NCBI RefSeq assembly: GCF_013204795.1
Contig: NZ_JABMKW010000020.1
Location: 1,550,001 to 1,614,000, forward strand
DNA: 64,000 nucleotides
DNA from: Pedobacter panaciterrae
GTDB taxonomy: Bacteria; Bacteroidota; Bacteroidia; Sphingobacteriales; Sphingobacteriaceae
Reading direction: 5' to 3'
Part shown: positions 17,815-27,637 of the stretch, piece by piece
How positions within the stretch are numbered: the stretch's first letter is position 1
How the letters are laid out: every line of letters begins with the position of its first letter
Program-made: the position numbers and the translations under genes
Notes under the pieces: generated by a model
Databases searched by the model: none
What the model was told of the DNA's origin: nothing
Seen by the model: only the letters and a program-made list of their open reading frames with translations

Positions 17815-19266
17815 TTATACTATAATGTCATTAATTACTTTGCCGGCTACATCTGTTAATCTGTAGCGACGACCTAAATGTTTAAACGTAAGTTTTTCGT
17901 GGTTTAGCCCAAGCTGATGAAGAACTGTTGCATGAAAATCGTTCACATGAACAGGATCTTTTACAATGTTGTATCCAAACTCGTCAGATTCACCATATAC
18001 TATACCCGGCTTAATTCCACCCCCAGCCATCCAAATGCTAAAACAGCGTGGATGATGATCGCGACCATAGTTATCCTTGGTCATTGCGCCCTGACTATAA
18101 TTAGTGCGGCCAAATTCACCTCCCCATATCACCAATGTTTCATCAAGTAATCCTCTCTGTTTCAAATCAGTTATTAATGCTGCCGATGCCTGGTCTACGT
18201 CTTTAGCTTGCCCTGCCATCTCATTTGGCAGATTGCCATGCTGATCCCATCCCTGATGATACAATTGCACAAAACGCACCCCGTTTTCACTTAGCTTACG
18301 TGCCAGCAAACAATTCGCAGCAAAAGTTCCCGGAACCAAACAATCAGGTCCGTAAAGTTTTATAATATCGTCTGGTTCTTTAGAAAGATCGGTGATTTCA
18401 GGTACAGCAGTCTGCATTCGATAGGCCATTTCGTATTGTTGTACCTTGGCATTTATCTCCGGGTCACCAAATTCCTGGTACGACATCTCATTCAGCTCAG
18501 CCAATTTATCGAGCATCTTTCTTCTCTCAAATCTGTTCAATCCTTCCGGGTCTTTTAAATAAAGTACCGGATCTTCGCCACTGCTAAATTGAACACCCTG
18601 GTGCGTGGAATCCAGAAATCCATTAGTCCACAGTTTTGAGTATACCCCCTGCCCATTACCTTTACCCCGCGACAACAATACAGTAAATGCTGGCAGATTT
18701 TTATTTTCGCTACCTAAGCCATAACTAAGCCATGCACCCATACTTGGTCTGTTTCCCTGTTGCGCCCCGGTTTGAAAAAAAGTTAATGCCGGATCATGAT
18801 TTATCGCTTCGGTAAACATAGATCTGATGATACAAATATCATCGACAACCTTTGCAGTATGAGGGAACAAGTCACTAATCCATGCTCTCGACTCACCGTA
18901 TTGCTTAAAATCATAATATGAACCTACCAAAGGGAAAGAAGATTGATTAGCCGTCATACCTGTAAGGCGTTGACCTGCTCTAATGGATGCCGGAAGCTCC
19001 TGCCCCATCATTTCTCTAAGCTTAGGCTTATAATCAAAAGACTCCAATTGTGAAGGAGCACCGTTCTGAAACAGATAAATTACTCTTTTAGCTTTAGGAG
19101 CAAAATCAGGAATACCGGGAGGAAGTCCTGCCTCTTCAAAACTGCCGGTAAACAGATCCGGAATTAGTAACGATCCCAGTGCAACACTCCCTAAACCCAA
19201 ACTTAATTTTGAAAGGAAACGACGTCTGTTAAAATTAAGTCCATGCTCCAAAATATTCTTTTCCAT
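17815..19266 (-). CDS. Tat-exported DUF1501 family protein (alkaline-phosphatase/sulfatase-like fold)
   Basis: A 483-residue protein with a Tat leader (RRRFLSKLSLGLGSVALG, residues 14-31) and the DUF1501 block structure: KRVIYLFQNGAPSQLESFD, FTEAINHDPALTFFQTGAQQG, GVRFVQLYHQGWDQHG, TLVIWGGEFGRT and GRDHHPRCFSIWMAGGG. DUF1501 proteins are distant members of the alkaline-phosphatase superfamily; the His/Asp-rich motifs suggest a metal site. They are almost always encoded next to a DUF1549/DUF1553 cytochrome, as here (3-base gap). The reaction is unknown. Confidence 0.9.
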   Translation of the reverse strand: MEKNILEHGLNFNRRRFLSKLSLGLGSVALGSLLIPDLFTGSFEEAGLPPGIPDFAPKAKRVIYLFQNGAPSQLESFDYKPKLREMMGQELPASIRAGQRLTGMTANQSSFPLVGSYYDFKQYGESRAWISDLFPHTAKVVDDICIIRSMFTEAINHDPALTFFQTGAQQGNRPSMGAWLSYGLGSENKNLPAFTVLLSRGKGNGQGVYSKLWTNGFLDSTHQGVQFSSGEDPVLYLKDPEGLNRFERRKMLDKLAELNEMSYQEFGDPEINAKVQQYEMAYRMQTAVPEITDLSKEPDDIIKLYGPDCLVPGTFAANCLLARKLSENGVRFVQLYHQGWDQHGNLPNEMAGQAKDVDQASAALITDLKQRGLLDETLVIWGGEFGRTNYSQGAMTKDNYGRDHHPRCFSIWMAGGGIKPGIVYGESDEFGYNIVKDPVHVNDFHATVLHQLGLNHEKLTFKHLGRRYRLTDVAGKVINDIIV

Positions 19267-19269
19267 AAA

Positions 19270-21591
19270 TCAGGATTTTGTAATGGTTTCTTCTAAATTA
19301 TATATTGCTGCTATTACTTCCATCATTGCGGCAAGTTCAGTTTTATTGGTTTTCTGAGAGAGAGGGTACTCGCCTACTGCCAAAACTTTCTCCGCATTTG
19401 ATTTTTGTTTAAATACCTTCAATTGATCGGCGTAATAGGAGGCCAACAGCTTTATTTCTTTATCCTTAGGTTTTCTACAAACTATCCTTCTAAATGCCTT
19501 GCTGATCCTTGCTTCTGATGTTCCTTTATCTTGTAATAACTTATCGGCCAAAACACGCGAAGCCTCTAATACTGTGGGGTCATTCATCATCGCCAATGCC
19601 TGAAGCGGGGTATTCGTTTTTAATCTTTTAACTTCACACTGGTCTCTGTTACTGGCATCAAAAATTCCCATTACAGGAGGTGGAACAGTTCTTTTAATGA
19701 AAGTATACATACCTCTCCGATACAAACTCTCGTTATGATCTTGTCTGTATGTAGCCAATAAACCTCTACCTGATGTAGCTCCTTCCCAAAGGCCTGGTGG
19801 CTGGTAAGGCTTAACACTTGGCCCTCCTATTGTATTCACTAACAACCCACTACTGGAAAGCACCACATCTCTGACAAGTTCAGCAGGGATACGATAACGC
19901 GGCGCTCTTGCCAAAAGAATGTTATCCGGATCGGTCTTCAGTTTTTCCGGAGAGACTACAGCAGATTGTCTATAGGTTGCAGACAATGCTATTTGCCTAA
20001 CAAGGCGTTTGATGTTCCACCCATGGTTCATAAAATCAACCGCAAGCCAGTCGAGTAATTCGGGGTGCGAAGGTAACTCTCCCTGCATCCCAAAATCTCC
20101 CGAAGTTTTAACAATACCTCGTCCAAAAAACTCTTGCCATACCTGATTTACAAATACTCTTGAAGTAAGCGGATTTTTCTTATCGAATAACCATTGCGTT
20201 AACCCAAGTCTGTTTTTAGGGTATTTATCACTAAATGAAAGTAATGATTTAGGCGTTCCGGCTTCCACCACCTCACCATGCGCATCATATACACCCCTTT
20301 TTAGTAAATAGGTTTTTCTAACTGTATCCTGATCACCCATTACTGATACGATTAATTTATTCGTATCCTGCTTATTTACAAACTTCAATATTTCTTTAAC
20401 ATCAGCATTGCTAATTTCCATCAGCGGTTTTTTTGCATAAGTCTCCGGGCCGCCAACAACAGACTCAATTCCTACTTCTTTTACATTATTAAAAAAAGCA
20501 AATACCTGGTAGTATTCCTTTTGCGAAAATGGATCGTACTTATGATCATGACAATGAGCACATTCCAGCGTAACACCTATTATGGCTTTCCCAAAAGTAT
20601 TGGTGCGGTCAGTAACATACTCAACCCTATATTCTTCATCAATTACACCACCTTCTTCTGTTATTTTATGATTCCTGTTAAAACCTGTTGCCAAAAGCTG
20701 TTCTTTCGAGGCATTTGGCATCAAATCTCCGGCAAGCTGCCAGGTCACAAATTGATTATAGGGCATATTTTCATTAAAAGCATGAATAACCCAATCTCTC
20801 CAAGGCCACTGACTACGGTAATTATCATCCTGATACCCGTGAGAATCAGCATATCTGGCAACATCTAACCAGTGCAATGCCATCCTTTCCCCATAAGCTG
20901 GACTTGATAGTAGCGACTCCACAACCTTCTCATATGCGTTACCACTGGAATCAGCAAGAAATTTATCCATCATCTCAATAGAGGGTGGCAAACCGGTAAT
21001 GTCAAGACTAGCACGCTTTAATAACCTTTCCTTATCCGCTTCGGGGTTAGGTACTACTCCTTTATGTTCCAGTTTATCAAGCACAAAATAATCTATCTCA
21101 TTTTTCACCCATTTAGCATCCTTAACCTTAGGCATTTGGGGAGCTTTAGGAGGAGTAAAAGCCCAATGCTTTTCGTATTTAGCTCCTTGCTTAATCCATT
21201 TCTCTATTATAGAAATCTCATTAGCAGTCAATTTTAGATTTGAGGACTTCGGAGGCATCATATATGCCGTATCCTTTGTGGAAATCCTTAAAAACACTTC
21301 AGATGCATTAGGTTTAAAAGGTACAAGGGCATGCGCTGATGGATTTTCTTTTAACGCCTTATAGGCTTCCTCAGCAATATCTAATCTTAAATCTGCTTGT
21401 CGTTTATTCGCATCGGGGCCGTGACAGATAAAGCACTTATCAGAAAGAATTGGCCTGACATTGAAATTGTAACTGATACTATCAGGCAACTGTTCTTCGG
21501 CTACCTGATTTGAAGATGAGCTGTTACATGCCTGTATAATATACACAATAGCAAAAAACGTCAGCAGTAAATAAAAAAGCCTACGGTACAT
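19270..21591 (-). CDS. PSCyt1/DUF1549/DUF1553 multidomain haem lipoprotein
   Basis: A 773-residue protein. I place the start at the ATG at 21591 because it gives a clean lipoprotein signal ([10 protein letters not shown] to IIQAC, Cys22); an in-frame TTG 33 bases upstream would hide it. Domains in order: PSCyt1 with haem motif CFICH (53-57) and axial-Met region [15 protein letters not shown]1549 (about 155-360) with [17 protein letters not shown] and a second haem-like motif CAHCH (344-348), then DUF1553 with [20 protein letters not shown] and [16 protein letters not shown]. This is the Planctomycetes-type architecture. It is first in the four-gene operon. Role unknown; electron transfer at the cell surface or periplasm is inferred. 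Confidence 0.9.
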   Translation of the reverse strand: MYRRLFYLLLTFFAIVYIIQACNSSSSNQVAEEQLPDSISYNFNVRPILSDKCFICHGPDANKRQADLRLDIAEEAYKALKENPSAHALVPFKPNASEVFLRISTKDTAYMMPPKSSNLKLTANEISIIEKWIKQGAKYEKHWAFTPPKAPQMPKVKDAKWVKNEIDYFVLDKLEHKGVVPNPEADKERLLKRASLDITGLPPSIEMMDKFLADSSGNAYEKVVESLLSSPAYGERMALHWLDVARYADSHGYQDDNYRSQWPWRDWVIHAFNENMPYNQFVTWQLAGDLMPNASKEQLLATGFNRNHKITEEGGVIDEEYRVEYVTDRTNTFGKAIIGVTLECAHCHDHKYDPFSQKEYYQVFAFFNNVKEVGIESVVGGPETYAKKPLMEISNADVKEILKFVNKQDTNKLIVSVMGDQDTVRKTYLLKRGVYDAHGEVVEAGTPKSLLSFSDKYPKNRLGLTQWLFDKKNPLTSRVFVNQVWQEFFGRGIVKTSGDFGMQGELPSHPELLDWLAVDFMNHGWNIKRLVRQIALSATYRQSAVVSPEKLKTDPDNILLARAPRYRIPAELVRDVVLSSSGLLVNTIGGPSVKPYQPPGLWEGATSGRGLLATYRQDHNESLYRRGMYTFIKRTVPPPVMGIFDASNRDQCEVKRLKTNTPLQALAMMNDPTVLEASRVLADKLLQDKGTSEARISKAFRRIVCRKPKDKEIKLLASYYADQLKVFKQKSNAEKVLAVGEYPLSQKTNKTELAAMMEVIAAIYNLEETITKS

Positions 21592-21617
21592 ACAATATCT
21601 ATTTGGTTTCAATTGTA

Positions 21618-21639
21618 CAGACAAGCTTTCACTTGTCTG
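21618..21639. repeat. Perfect hairpin/dyad in leader of DUF1553 operon
   Basis: Arms CAGACAAG (21618-21625) and CTTGTCTG (21632-21639) are perfectly complementary with a 6-base loop, 27-48 bases before the ATG at 21591. It lies just downstream of the candidate -7 element at 21646-21653, so it would be at the transcription start or in the 5' leader. It could be an operator or an mRNA hairpin. Confidence 0.45.
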
Positions 21640-21645
21640 CTTCTA

Positions 21646-21653
21646 TAAATTTA
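21646..21653 (-). promoter_or_regulatory. Candidate -7 element for DUF1553 operon
   Basis: On the minus strand TAAATTTA matches the Bacteroidota TAnnTTTG element in all but the last base, with a TTGG 18 bases further upstream in place of the -33 TTTG. It is 55 bases from the start codon. Because the octamer is palindromic and AT-rich this is a weak call. Confidence 0.25.
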
Positions 21654-21757
21654 GAATAAATACTTTAAATACCAATTATTATTTTCTTAAAAAGCAGAAT
21701 ATGAAATTTTTATTGATTAAATTGTTGTAGAATATATCACTCTAAATACAACAAAAA

Positions 21758-22066
21758 ATGAATGCAGAATTTAACGATGTACCGCTGATAAAAAATTCAG
21801 AAAAAAATAGATTTGAGCTCAAAACAGATAATTATCTGACTTTTATAGATTACAAGGAGCATGGTAAAAAGATATGGCTGATCCATACTGAAGCACCCGA
21901 AGAACTTAAAGGAAGAGGAACTGCAACTGCAATAGTTGAGAAAACATTAGCTTACCTGGAAGACAACGACTATAAACTCATCCCTCTATGTCCATTTGTA
22001 GTAACATACCTAAAAAGACACACCGAATGGAACAGAATTTTAGATGAGGGTGTACCCCCTTTTTAA
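21758..22066 (+). CDS. GNAT-fold N-acetyltransferase of the small YjdJ type
   Basis: A 102-residue single-domain protein with LTFIDYKEHGKKIWLIHTEAP, then the acetyl-CoA loop ELKGRGTATAIVEKTL (about 48-63) and CPFVVTYLKRHTEW near the C-terminus. This is the compact GCN5-related family of about 90-100 residues found in many bacteria; targets are unknown. It is a lone plus-strand gene, convergent with the GH95 gene whose stop is only 2 bases away. Confidence 0.85.
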   Translation: MNAEFNDVPLIKNSEKNRFELKTDNYLTFIDYKEHGKKIWLIHTEAPEELKGRGTATAIVEKTLAYLEDNDYKLIPLCPFVVTYLKRHTEWNRILDEGVPPF

Positions 22067-22068
22067 GC

Positions 22069-24522
22069 CTATTTTATAACGTATTTACTTCCTTTAACAG
22101 TGTTAAAGCTAACCAGATTATCCACTTTAGTATTTAATGCTATCTTTTTCCCTGCGCTACTGTAAACCGAAGTACCGGCAGGTAATTGAATATAACATTC
22201 AGCTCCGCTTAGGGAAAAGATTTCGGCTTTGGTGAGTTTGCTGCTCTTCCAGCTAAAACTAAGCTCGAAGCCATTCCTTGCACGCATTCCTTTTATATTA
22301 CCACAGCTCCAATCAGTATCTGTTGGCAATGCAGGTAATAAGCGGATCACAGAGTTAATGCCATTACTTTGGAGCAACATTTCAGCAATGGCTGCCGTAC
22401 CGCCAAAATTTCCATCAATCTGAAATGGCGGGTGCGCACAAAACAGATTTGCATAAGTTCCTGCTCCACTGGTCATCGAAATCTCACTTCCCGCAACAGC
22501 AGGCGCCAGCAGTGCTTTAAACACCTTCCAAGCATGGTCACCATCACCTAGTCTGGCCCAGAAATTCACCTTCCATGCTCTCGACCAACCTGTACCTCCA
22601 TCCCCTCTTCTCTCCAAAGTTTTTCTTGCTGCAGTCATCAATAAGGGTGTTTCAAGTTGAGTAATTTCATCGTAGGGATACAAACCATACAAATGCGAAA
22701 CATGGCGATGTGTTACCTCAGGATCTTCATAATCTCTGATCCACTCTTGTATCCCGCCTGTTTTTTTACTGATCTGATTAGGAGCTAACCGGCCTTTTAG
22801 CTGCTGCAAACTATCTGTCCAACTCTTATCTATACCTAATAACTTAGCCGCAGCAATAGTATTGTTCATCATTTCTCTCCCAATCTGCATATCCATAGTT
22901 GGACCCATCGTGGTTTGCCCTTCAAAACCTTCCTCGGTTTTATAAGAATTTTCTGGAGAGTTGGAAGGCGCTGTTACCAGCCACTTTGTTAGCGGATCTT
23001 CAATTAAAATATCGGTATAAAATTTTGTTGCCCCTTTTAGTACCGGATAAATCTCAGCTAAAGTCTTTTTGTTTGGGTTATATAAATAATGTTGCCACAA
23101 ATGACTGCTTAACCATGCTCCACCCGAAAGTACCGAACCCCATGAGGCATGCTCGCCTGGAGCAGTAAAACCCCAGGGGTTTGCAATTACGTGTGCCACC
23201 CATCCCGTGCTGTTATAATATGCTTTTGCAGTTTTTTGTCCAGGCGCCACCAAAAATTTTGTAAACTCAATCAGGGGTTTATGTATATCTCCCAAATTAG
23301 TATTCTCCGCCAACCAGTAATTCATTTGCACATTGATATCCAGGTGATAATCTCCGTTCCACGGGGTTTGATACTCTTCAGCCCAAATCCCTTGCAGATT
23401 AGCTGGTAAGCCACCTGGGCGAGAACTTGAAATTAAAAGGTACCGTCCAAAATTAAAATACAGAGCTGGTAGCGTTACATCACTCCCTCCGTTAGCAAAA
23501 CGCACCAGTCGTTCTGCTGTAGAAAGCGCTGCAATACCGGCATTCTCTTTTTCACCAAGTTGGATTTTACAGCGATTGTAGTAGGCTTGAAAATCTTCGC
23601 GCTGCTTTGTTTTCAATGTTAGCCACGGAAGTTTACCCGCAGCATCAACATGTTTTTTAGCTACCGGCAAAGGTATCGCACCGCGGTGTGTTACATCTGG
23701 CCAGTTCATATCTGTTGCAGCACTAATTACAATAAGGCATTCGGTTGCTCCATCAACCGTAAGTACACTATTTTTTGCCGTTATTTTTCCTGTGGATGAA
23801 ATGGCTTTCGCAAAGGCTGCAAAAAGAATTCCTTTATCTCCATTACCACCTGGCAATTGTCCTGTCATGCTAAGCCCATTTCCCTCGGCTGAAAAAGATG
23901 CATGCTCTTTTCTACTTAGCGACAGATCAAAATTTAATGCTTTTGCTTTACTCGAAGTTAAACGAACAATAATGGCTTGTTGAGGGGTGCTTACAATCAC
24001 CTCTTCTTTAAAGTTTACACCTGACCTGCTCCACTCAGTAACTGAAATGGCTTTATCTATACTTAAAATCCTTTTATAATCCGTTACTTTTGAGGTGGTG
24101 TCTCTCCAATTAATAAACATATCTGAAAGGATTTGATAGCATCCAAACTTTTCGTTTGCACCATTTCCAAAACCAGACCCAGCTCCGGCACTTGTAAAAT
24201 ATTTTTGTAATAGTTCTTGCGCCTCCTTATTTTTTCCATCCTTTAGCAATTGCTGAATAACAGGTAAATGAGCGGCAGCATCATTTCTATTGGGATTTTC
24301 TACACCACCAGACCACATAGAAATTTCGTTTAAAACAATCCTTTCTCTGTTTGGATTGCCAAATACCATTGCTCCTAATCGGCCGTTGCCAACAGGAACA
24401 GATTCAGTAAAATGGTTCGCCGGTGAATTAAATCTCACTTGCTGATCTGTCTGCGCAAATAATGACAAGCCACTTAAGGTAAAACAAAAAAAGAAAAGTA
24501 TTTTTTTTTGTGCCAAATTCAT
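22069..24522 (-). CDS. GH95 alpha-L-fucosidase or alpha-L-galactosidase, secreted
   Basis: An 817-residue protein with a signal peptide (to about LFAQ, residue 24) and the GH95 layout: N-terminal beta sandwich starting [22 protein letters not shown] (written in two parts: FNSPANHF and [10 protein letters not shown]), an (alpha/alpha)6 barrel and a C-terminal beta domain. Catalytic blocks are [13 protein letters not shown] (391-403) with Asn397, APSNSPEN (518-525) with general acid Glu524, and QIDGNFGG (701-708) with Asp703. The first Asn of the AfcA NxN pair is Asp395 here, a change also seen in other Bacteroidota members as far as I recall. Family activity is inverting removal of alpha-1,2-linked L-fucose, or L-galactose in some pectin/xyloglucan enzymes; which one cannot be told. 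Confidence 0.92.
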   Translation of the reverse strand: MNLAQKKILFFFCFTLSGLSLFAQTDQQVRFNSPANHFTESVPVGNGRLGAMVFGNPNRERIVLNEISMWSGGVENPNRNDAAAHLPVIQQLLKDGKNKEAQELLQKYFTSAGAGSGFGNGANEKFGCYQILSDMFINWRDTTSKVTDYKRILSIDKAISVTEWSRSGVNFKEEVIVSTPQQAIIVRLTSSKAKALNFDLSLSRKEHASFSAEGNGLSMTGQLPGGNGDKGILFAAFAKAISSTGKITAKNSVLTVDGATECLIVISAATDMNWPDVTHRGAIPLPVAKKHVDAAGKLPWLTLKTKQREDFQAYYNRCKIQLGEKENAGIAALSTAERLVRFANGGSDVTLPALYFNFGRYLLISSSRPGGLPANLQGIWAEEYQTPWNGDYHLDINVQMNYWLAENTNLGDIHKPLIEFTKFLVAPGQKTAKAYYNSTGWVAHVIANPWGFTAPGEHASWGSVLSGGAWLSSHLWQHYLYNPNKKTLAEIYPVLKGATKFYTDILIEDPLTKWLVTAPSNSPENSYKTEEGFEGQTTMGPTMDMQIGREMMNNTIAAAKLLGIDKSWTDSLQQLKGRLAPNQISKKTGGIQEWIRDYEDPEVTHRHVSHLYGLYPYDEITQLETPLLMTAARKTLERRGDGGTGWSRAWKVNFWARLGDGDHAWKVFKALLAPAVAGSEISMTSGAGTYANLFCAHPPFQIDGNFGGTAAIAEMLLQSNGINSVIRLLPALPTDTDWSCGNIKGMRARNGFELSFSWKSSKLTKAEIFSLSGAECYIQLPAGTSVYSSAGKKIALNTKVDNLVSFNTVKGSKYVIK

Positions 24523-24562
24523 CTTTAGTTATGTTTTATTTAATAATCAAAGAAAGGAAATT

Positions 24563-24583
24563 ACAGCTTTAGAAATTAGCTGT
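24563..24583. repeat. Short inverted repeat between the two GH95-type genes
   Basis: ACAGCT (24563-24568) and AGCTGT (24578-24583) form a dyad with a 9-base spacer, about 40-60 bases ahead of the GH95 start at 24522 in a 105-base gap. It may be an operator or weak attenuator; there is no T-run on the minus strand to make it a standard terminator. Confidence 0.2.
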
Positions 24584-24627
24584 TATTGTCAAACCATTAA
24601 GCGATATTGGCATGCTAAAGAGAAAAC

Positions 24628-26913
24628 CTATTCATACCCGTTTTTCAACAACAACACAGCACCTGGTTTGGCCGTTAACTCCAAAAACCCGCTTTCAGCG
24701 GATTTTATTTTAAAACCTGCGTTTGAAGCAATAAAATGAGTTTTAAACGGCAGTTTTAATTTAGTTACTCCTCCTTTTTCTGAAACGATCTTGACTTCAT
24801 CTACCTGTCCTCCAGCTTTTTTTGCACTTACAAGAAAAGCTCCTTCTGTACGCAAATTTTCAAATGAAGCGTCTTTCCATTCGGGTGGAACAGCAGGCAT
24901 AATTTCAATAAACCCTGCATAACTCTGCAATAGCATTTCTTGCAAGCCCGCTGCAAATGCAAAGTTACCTTCCAGAGTAAAGGGTCTGTATTGAAATTTC
25001 GATAGTCCTGATTTTGTTTGATCTCCGTTTAAATGGAAGCTATTTATAGAGCAAAAAGCCCTGGCAAATGTCTGTAGATCTCTTGCTGCACCGGCTCCAT
25101 CTTTTGCCCTTGCCTTAATGTTTGCAAGCCAGGAATAAGAGTACCCACACCAGTAATCTGGCCCTACCTTATCCAATAGCTGTATCGTATTCTTTATAAT
25201 GGCTTGAGCTTTCGGTCCGTCCTCCCATTTTATTAGCCCTAATGGATGGATAGCCATCATATGAGAGAAATGTCTGTGCGATTCTTTATAATCCAGACCT
25301 GGGGCAAATCTAAGTTCATCCTTATCTGTTATCGCGAAATCATCAAACTCATTTAAGAGTTTATTCCACCGCAAGGCTTCGGCTTTCAATCCAAGTTCAG
25401 TAGCAAGTTCCTCCGCAGCTTTAAACGTGAATTTCATTAAAGCCAGATCATAGTTTGTATTTCCCAAAAACCAGGCACTAAGGTCATTGTCGTTTATCTC
25501 CGGACTTGAACTAATTTTCAATTTCCTGTGTCCGTTTCCGTCTTTAACCGTTATGTTTTCAAGAAACAGGGCTGCTCCTTTGATCCATGGATAAGCTTTA
25601 TTTTTAAGAAAAACCTTATCCATACTGTAGCGCCATTGCAGGTAATAATGTTGTCCAAGCCATGAAGAAACTGTTGGTGATAAAGAGTATTGAATCCATC
25701 CGCCCATTTCTGTACCATCCAGGGTTGTTACTCCAGGCACAGCAATACCGTCTGCACCAAAATAAAGCTTAGTATAGCGCTTATAGTTTGCCTTATTTTG
25801 CTCGAGATGATTAATATAGCCCATTGCTTCACCAAGGTGATTGCCACTATATGCCGGCCAATAGCTAAGCTGAGTATTTAAGTCATGATGATAATCCCCT
25901 TTCCATGGTGGTATCCTTCCGTTATCGGCAGTCCACACCGCCTGCAACGAAATTGGAGGTGCATCTGATCTTGCTACAGAGCCGAATTTATATTGCTCTA
26001 AATACCATTGTTTCTCAATCAACGTATCGGGTACATGAATTGCCGACTTGCTCCAGAAATTACTCCACCACCCCACATGTGCAGTAAACTCTTTGTTAAA
26101 ACTAGTGGAAATGGCATTTTGAGTAACAACAGCAGCTTTTCTATTAGCAATCTTATTCGGATACTGAGATGAAATACTCCAAACTCCTTCAACAGTTTTA
26201 CTGTCAATTCTTTTCCATCTCACGTTGATATCGTAACTAAATCCACCCCAGCCTTCCTGATGATAAGTTATGCTATTTCCATTTTGCTGAATTGTTCCCT
26301 GTTTGTATCCCAATCTCGATAGGTCATCACCGCCTACCGGATCGCCAGAAACTTTAACCTCTCCCTGATATTTTGGTGCAATCAAATGTGGTTTAAAATC
26401 GTTGCTTATATTTTCAAATCTAAACCAACCCAATGGCTTTACGGCATCAACAAAAGTTTTTAGCACAATGCCATTTGTCCAGCGCACCTTACAAACTGCA
26501 TCTTTTAAAGATAAATGAACATCTTCGGCCTGCCCCCAGTCCTTGGTTTCAAATTCAAGAGCGCCCCCAGGTATTTTCGAAGGTGCAGGTTCCCTATCAT
26601 AAGGCGCATCAAAATAGTCTTGTACAGGCTTATAATCCTTTTTATTCACCTGATCTATTACCCATTTATAACTAAACTCTTTCCGATGCAAGCCCTTCAT
26701 AGGTCGCATGTCCCAAACATCTACCCTATCCAGAGAGAACCTTAGCCGTTCTCCCTTTTGCCAAATCAAAGCACCTAAAGTCCCATTGCCCAGAGGTATA
26801 GCTTCGTCCCATTGGGATGCCAGCTTATTGAAATGCAGATCGTGTTTCGGAGACTGCGCTATTGCAGTAATCGATGTAAAAATAAAAAGGAGTAATGCAA
26901 TTGTTCTGTTCAT
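24628..26913 (-). CDS. GH95-like protein with divergent catalytic residues
   Basis: A 761-residue secreted protein (signal to about AIAQ, residue 20) built like GH95: LHFNKLASQWDEAIPLGNG at 26-44, LGALIWQKGERL, and the barrel motif WKGDYHHDLNTQLSYW (337-352). The general acid equivalent is in SSSPEIND, Glu472. The Asp that activates water in AfcA-type enzymes (IDGNFGG) is replaced by Glu648 in TLEGNFAF, and the block DINVQMNYW of its neighbour reads DLNTQLSYW, with Ser for the second Asn. It may have a shifted specificity or altered mechanism. It is 105 bases upstream of the canonical GH95 gene and shares its strand, so the two are likely cotranscribed. Confidence 0.8.
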   Translation of the reverse strand: MNRTIALLLFIFTSITAIAQSPKHDLHFNKLASQWDEAIPLGNGTLGALIWQKGERLRFSLDRVDVWDMRPMKGLHRKEFSYKWVIDQVNKKDYKPVQDYFDAPYDREPAPSKIPGGALEFETKDWGQAEDVHLSLKDAVCKVRWTNGIVLKTFVDAVKPLGWFRFENISNDFKPHLIAPKYQGEVKVSGDPVGGDDLSRLGYKQGTIQQNGNSITYHQEGWGGFSYDINVRWKRIDSKTVEGVWSISSQYPNKIANRKAAVVTQNAISTSFNKEFTAHVGWWSNFWSKSAIHVPDTLIEKQWYLEQYKFGSVARSDAPPISLQAVWTADNGRIPPWKGDYHHDLNTQLSYWPAYSGNHLGEAMGYINHLEQNKANYKRYTKLYFGADGIAVPGVTTLDGTEMGGWIQYSLSPTVSSWLGQHYYLQWRYSMDKVFLKNKAYPWIKGAALFLENITVKDGNGHRKLKISSSPEINDNDLSAWFLGNTNYDLALMKFTFKAAEELATELGLKAEALRWNKLLNEFDDFAITDKDELRFAPGLDYKESHRHFSHMMAIHPLGLIKWEDGPKAQAIIKNTIQLLDKVGPDYWCGYSYSWLANIKARAKDGAGAARDLQTFARAFCSINSFHLNGDQTKSGLSKFQYRPFTLEGNFAFAAGLQEMLLQSYAGFIEIMPAVPPEWKDASFENLRTEGAFLVSAKKAGGQVDEVKIVSEKGGVTKLKLPFKTHFIASNAGFKIKSAESGFLELTAKPGAVLLLKNGYE

Positions 26914-26947
26914 AAGATTTCCTAACCTGGTTTAAAAATAGGTTATT

Positions 26948-27133
26948 TTATTTTAAGTTTTGCATCTCCTCCTCCACATTCTCCTCTTCTCTGGCTTCTA
27001 TAAATTCAGTTCCATGTTTGGTACGGATAACCGGCAATACAGGTGGTGTACCGCCCAATCCGATCCCAAAACAAGCTAATATTATCATTACAATGAGTCC
27101 AAAAAGACGCATTGTTTTCTTAAAGCGTTTCAT
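26948..27133 (-). CDS. Small single-span membrane protein
   Basis: I chose the ATG at 27133 (61 residues, MKRFKKTMRLFG) over the frame's earlier start at 27166, because it gives a basic N-terminus directly before one membrane span (LFGLIVMIILACFGIGLGG, residues 10-28). The tail after PPVLP is charged and ends in a very acidic stretch (EAREEENVEEEMQNLK). Similar short proteins of the form basic-span-acidic tail are common as unannotated genes in Sphingobacteriaceae. It lies 34 bases before the GH95-like gene and after two other small genes. Function unknown. Confidence 0.6.
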   Translation of the reverse strand: MKRFKKTMRLFGLIVMIILACFGIGLGGTPPVLPVIRTKHGTEFIEAREEENVEEEMQNLK

Positions 27134-27210
27134 AAAAAAAATTATAGGAAAAAGCCTTTCGGCCAATAAACCTCTCGTGAAAAAACAATAAATAGTCTTA
27201 GAAAATTAAA

Positions 27211-27615
27211 CTACGCCGGGAGGCTTGTTTTTGGAGATGTGGGATAAAAAAGGAATCTCAAAGCACATAATGTGCCCATTAGAAAATTAATAAATAAAAC
27301 TAGAACTGCATTAGCATTGAACTGAACATGAACAATGCTATTTTTCACCATCAGGAGATTCCTGAAAACATATTTGGAGGAAGAAATTTTGGAATAAATC
27401 CAATTGACCTTACCAACAAAACTCTTGTAGAATATTTTATGCCTCTTTGTTCCATTCTGACTAACGATCCTTTCCTCAGTTGGATACGCCGTCGAATTAA
27501 CAGAGGAAATAACATTGGCTGCGCCGGATAATGTAAATAAGTTTAAGAACATAAAAAACCCAACTACCCAGCGGAGTAGCAGTTCTTTATAATTCACAGA
27601 CTTCATTTTCATCAT
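27211..27615 (-). CDS. Hypothetical protein with N-terminal and C-terminal hydrophobic segments
   Basis: A 134-residue protein not recognised. It has a hydrophobic segment at about 12-33 (LLRWVVGFFMFLNLFTLSG, possibly a signal peptide cleaved after SGA-A) and a second one at about 102-123 (AVLVLFINFLMGTLCALRFL), with a hydrophilic, basic middle. That topology suggests a small membrane protein. It is 22 bases after the ferredoxin-fold gene and 77 bases before the 61-residue membrane protein, so the three look like an operon. Confidence 0.55.
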   Translation of the reverse strand: MMKMKSVNYKELLLRWVVGFFMFLNLFTLSGAANVISSVNSTAYPTEERIVSQNGTKRHKIFYKSFVGKVNWIYSKISSSKYVFRNLLMVKNSIVHVQFNANAVLVLFINFLMGTLCALRFLFYPTSPKTSLPA

Positions 27616-27637
27616 ATTAAATCAAAGATAGTCAATT

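Noticed and set aside
21592-21624. TTG-initiated extension of the DUF1553 protein
   Set aside because: It would place a polar 11-residue stretch before a perfect lipoprotein signal and covers the leader hairpin; ATG at 21591 is preferred.
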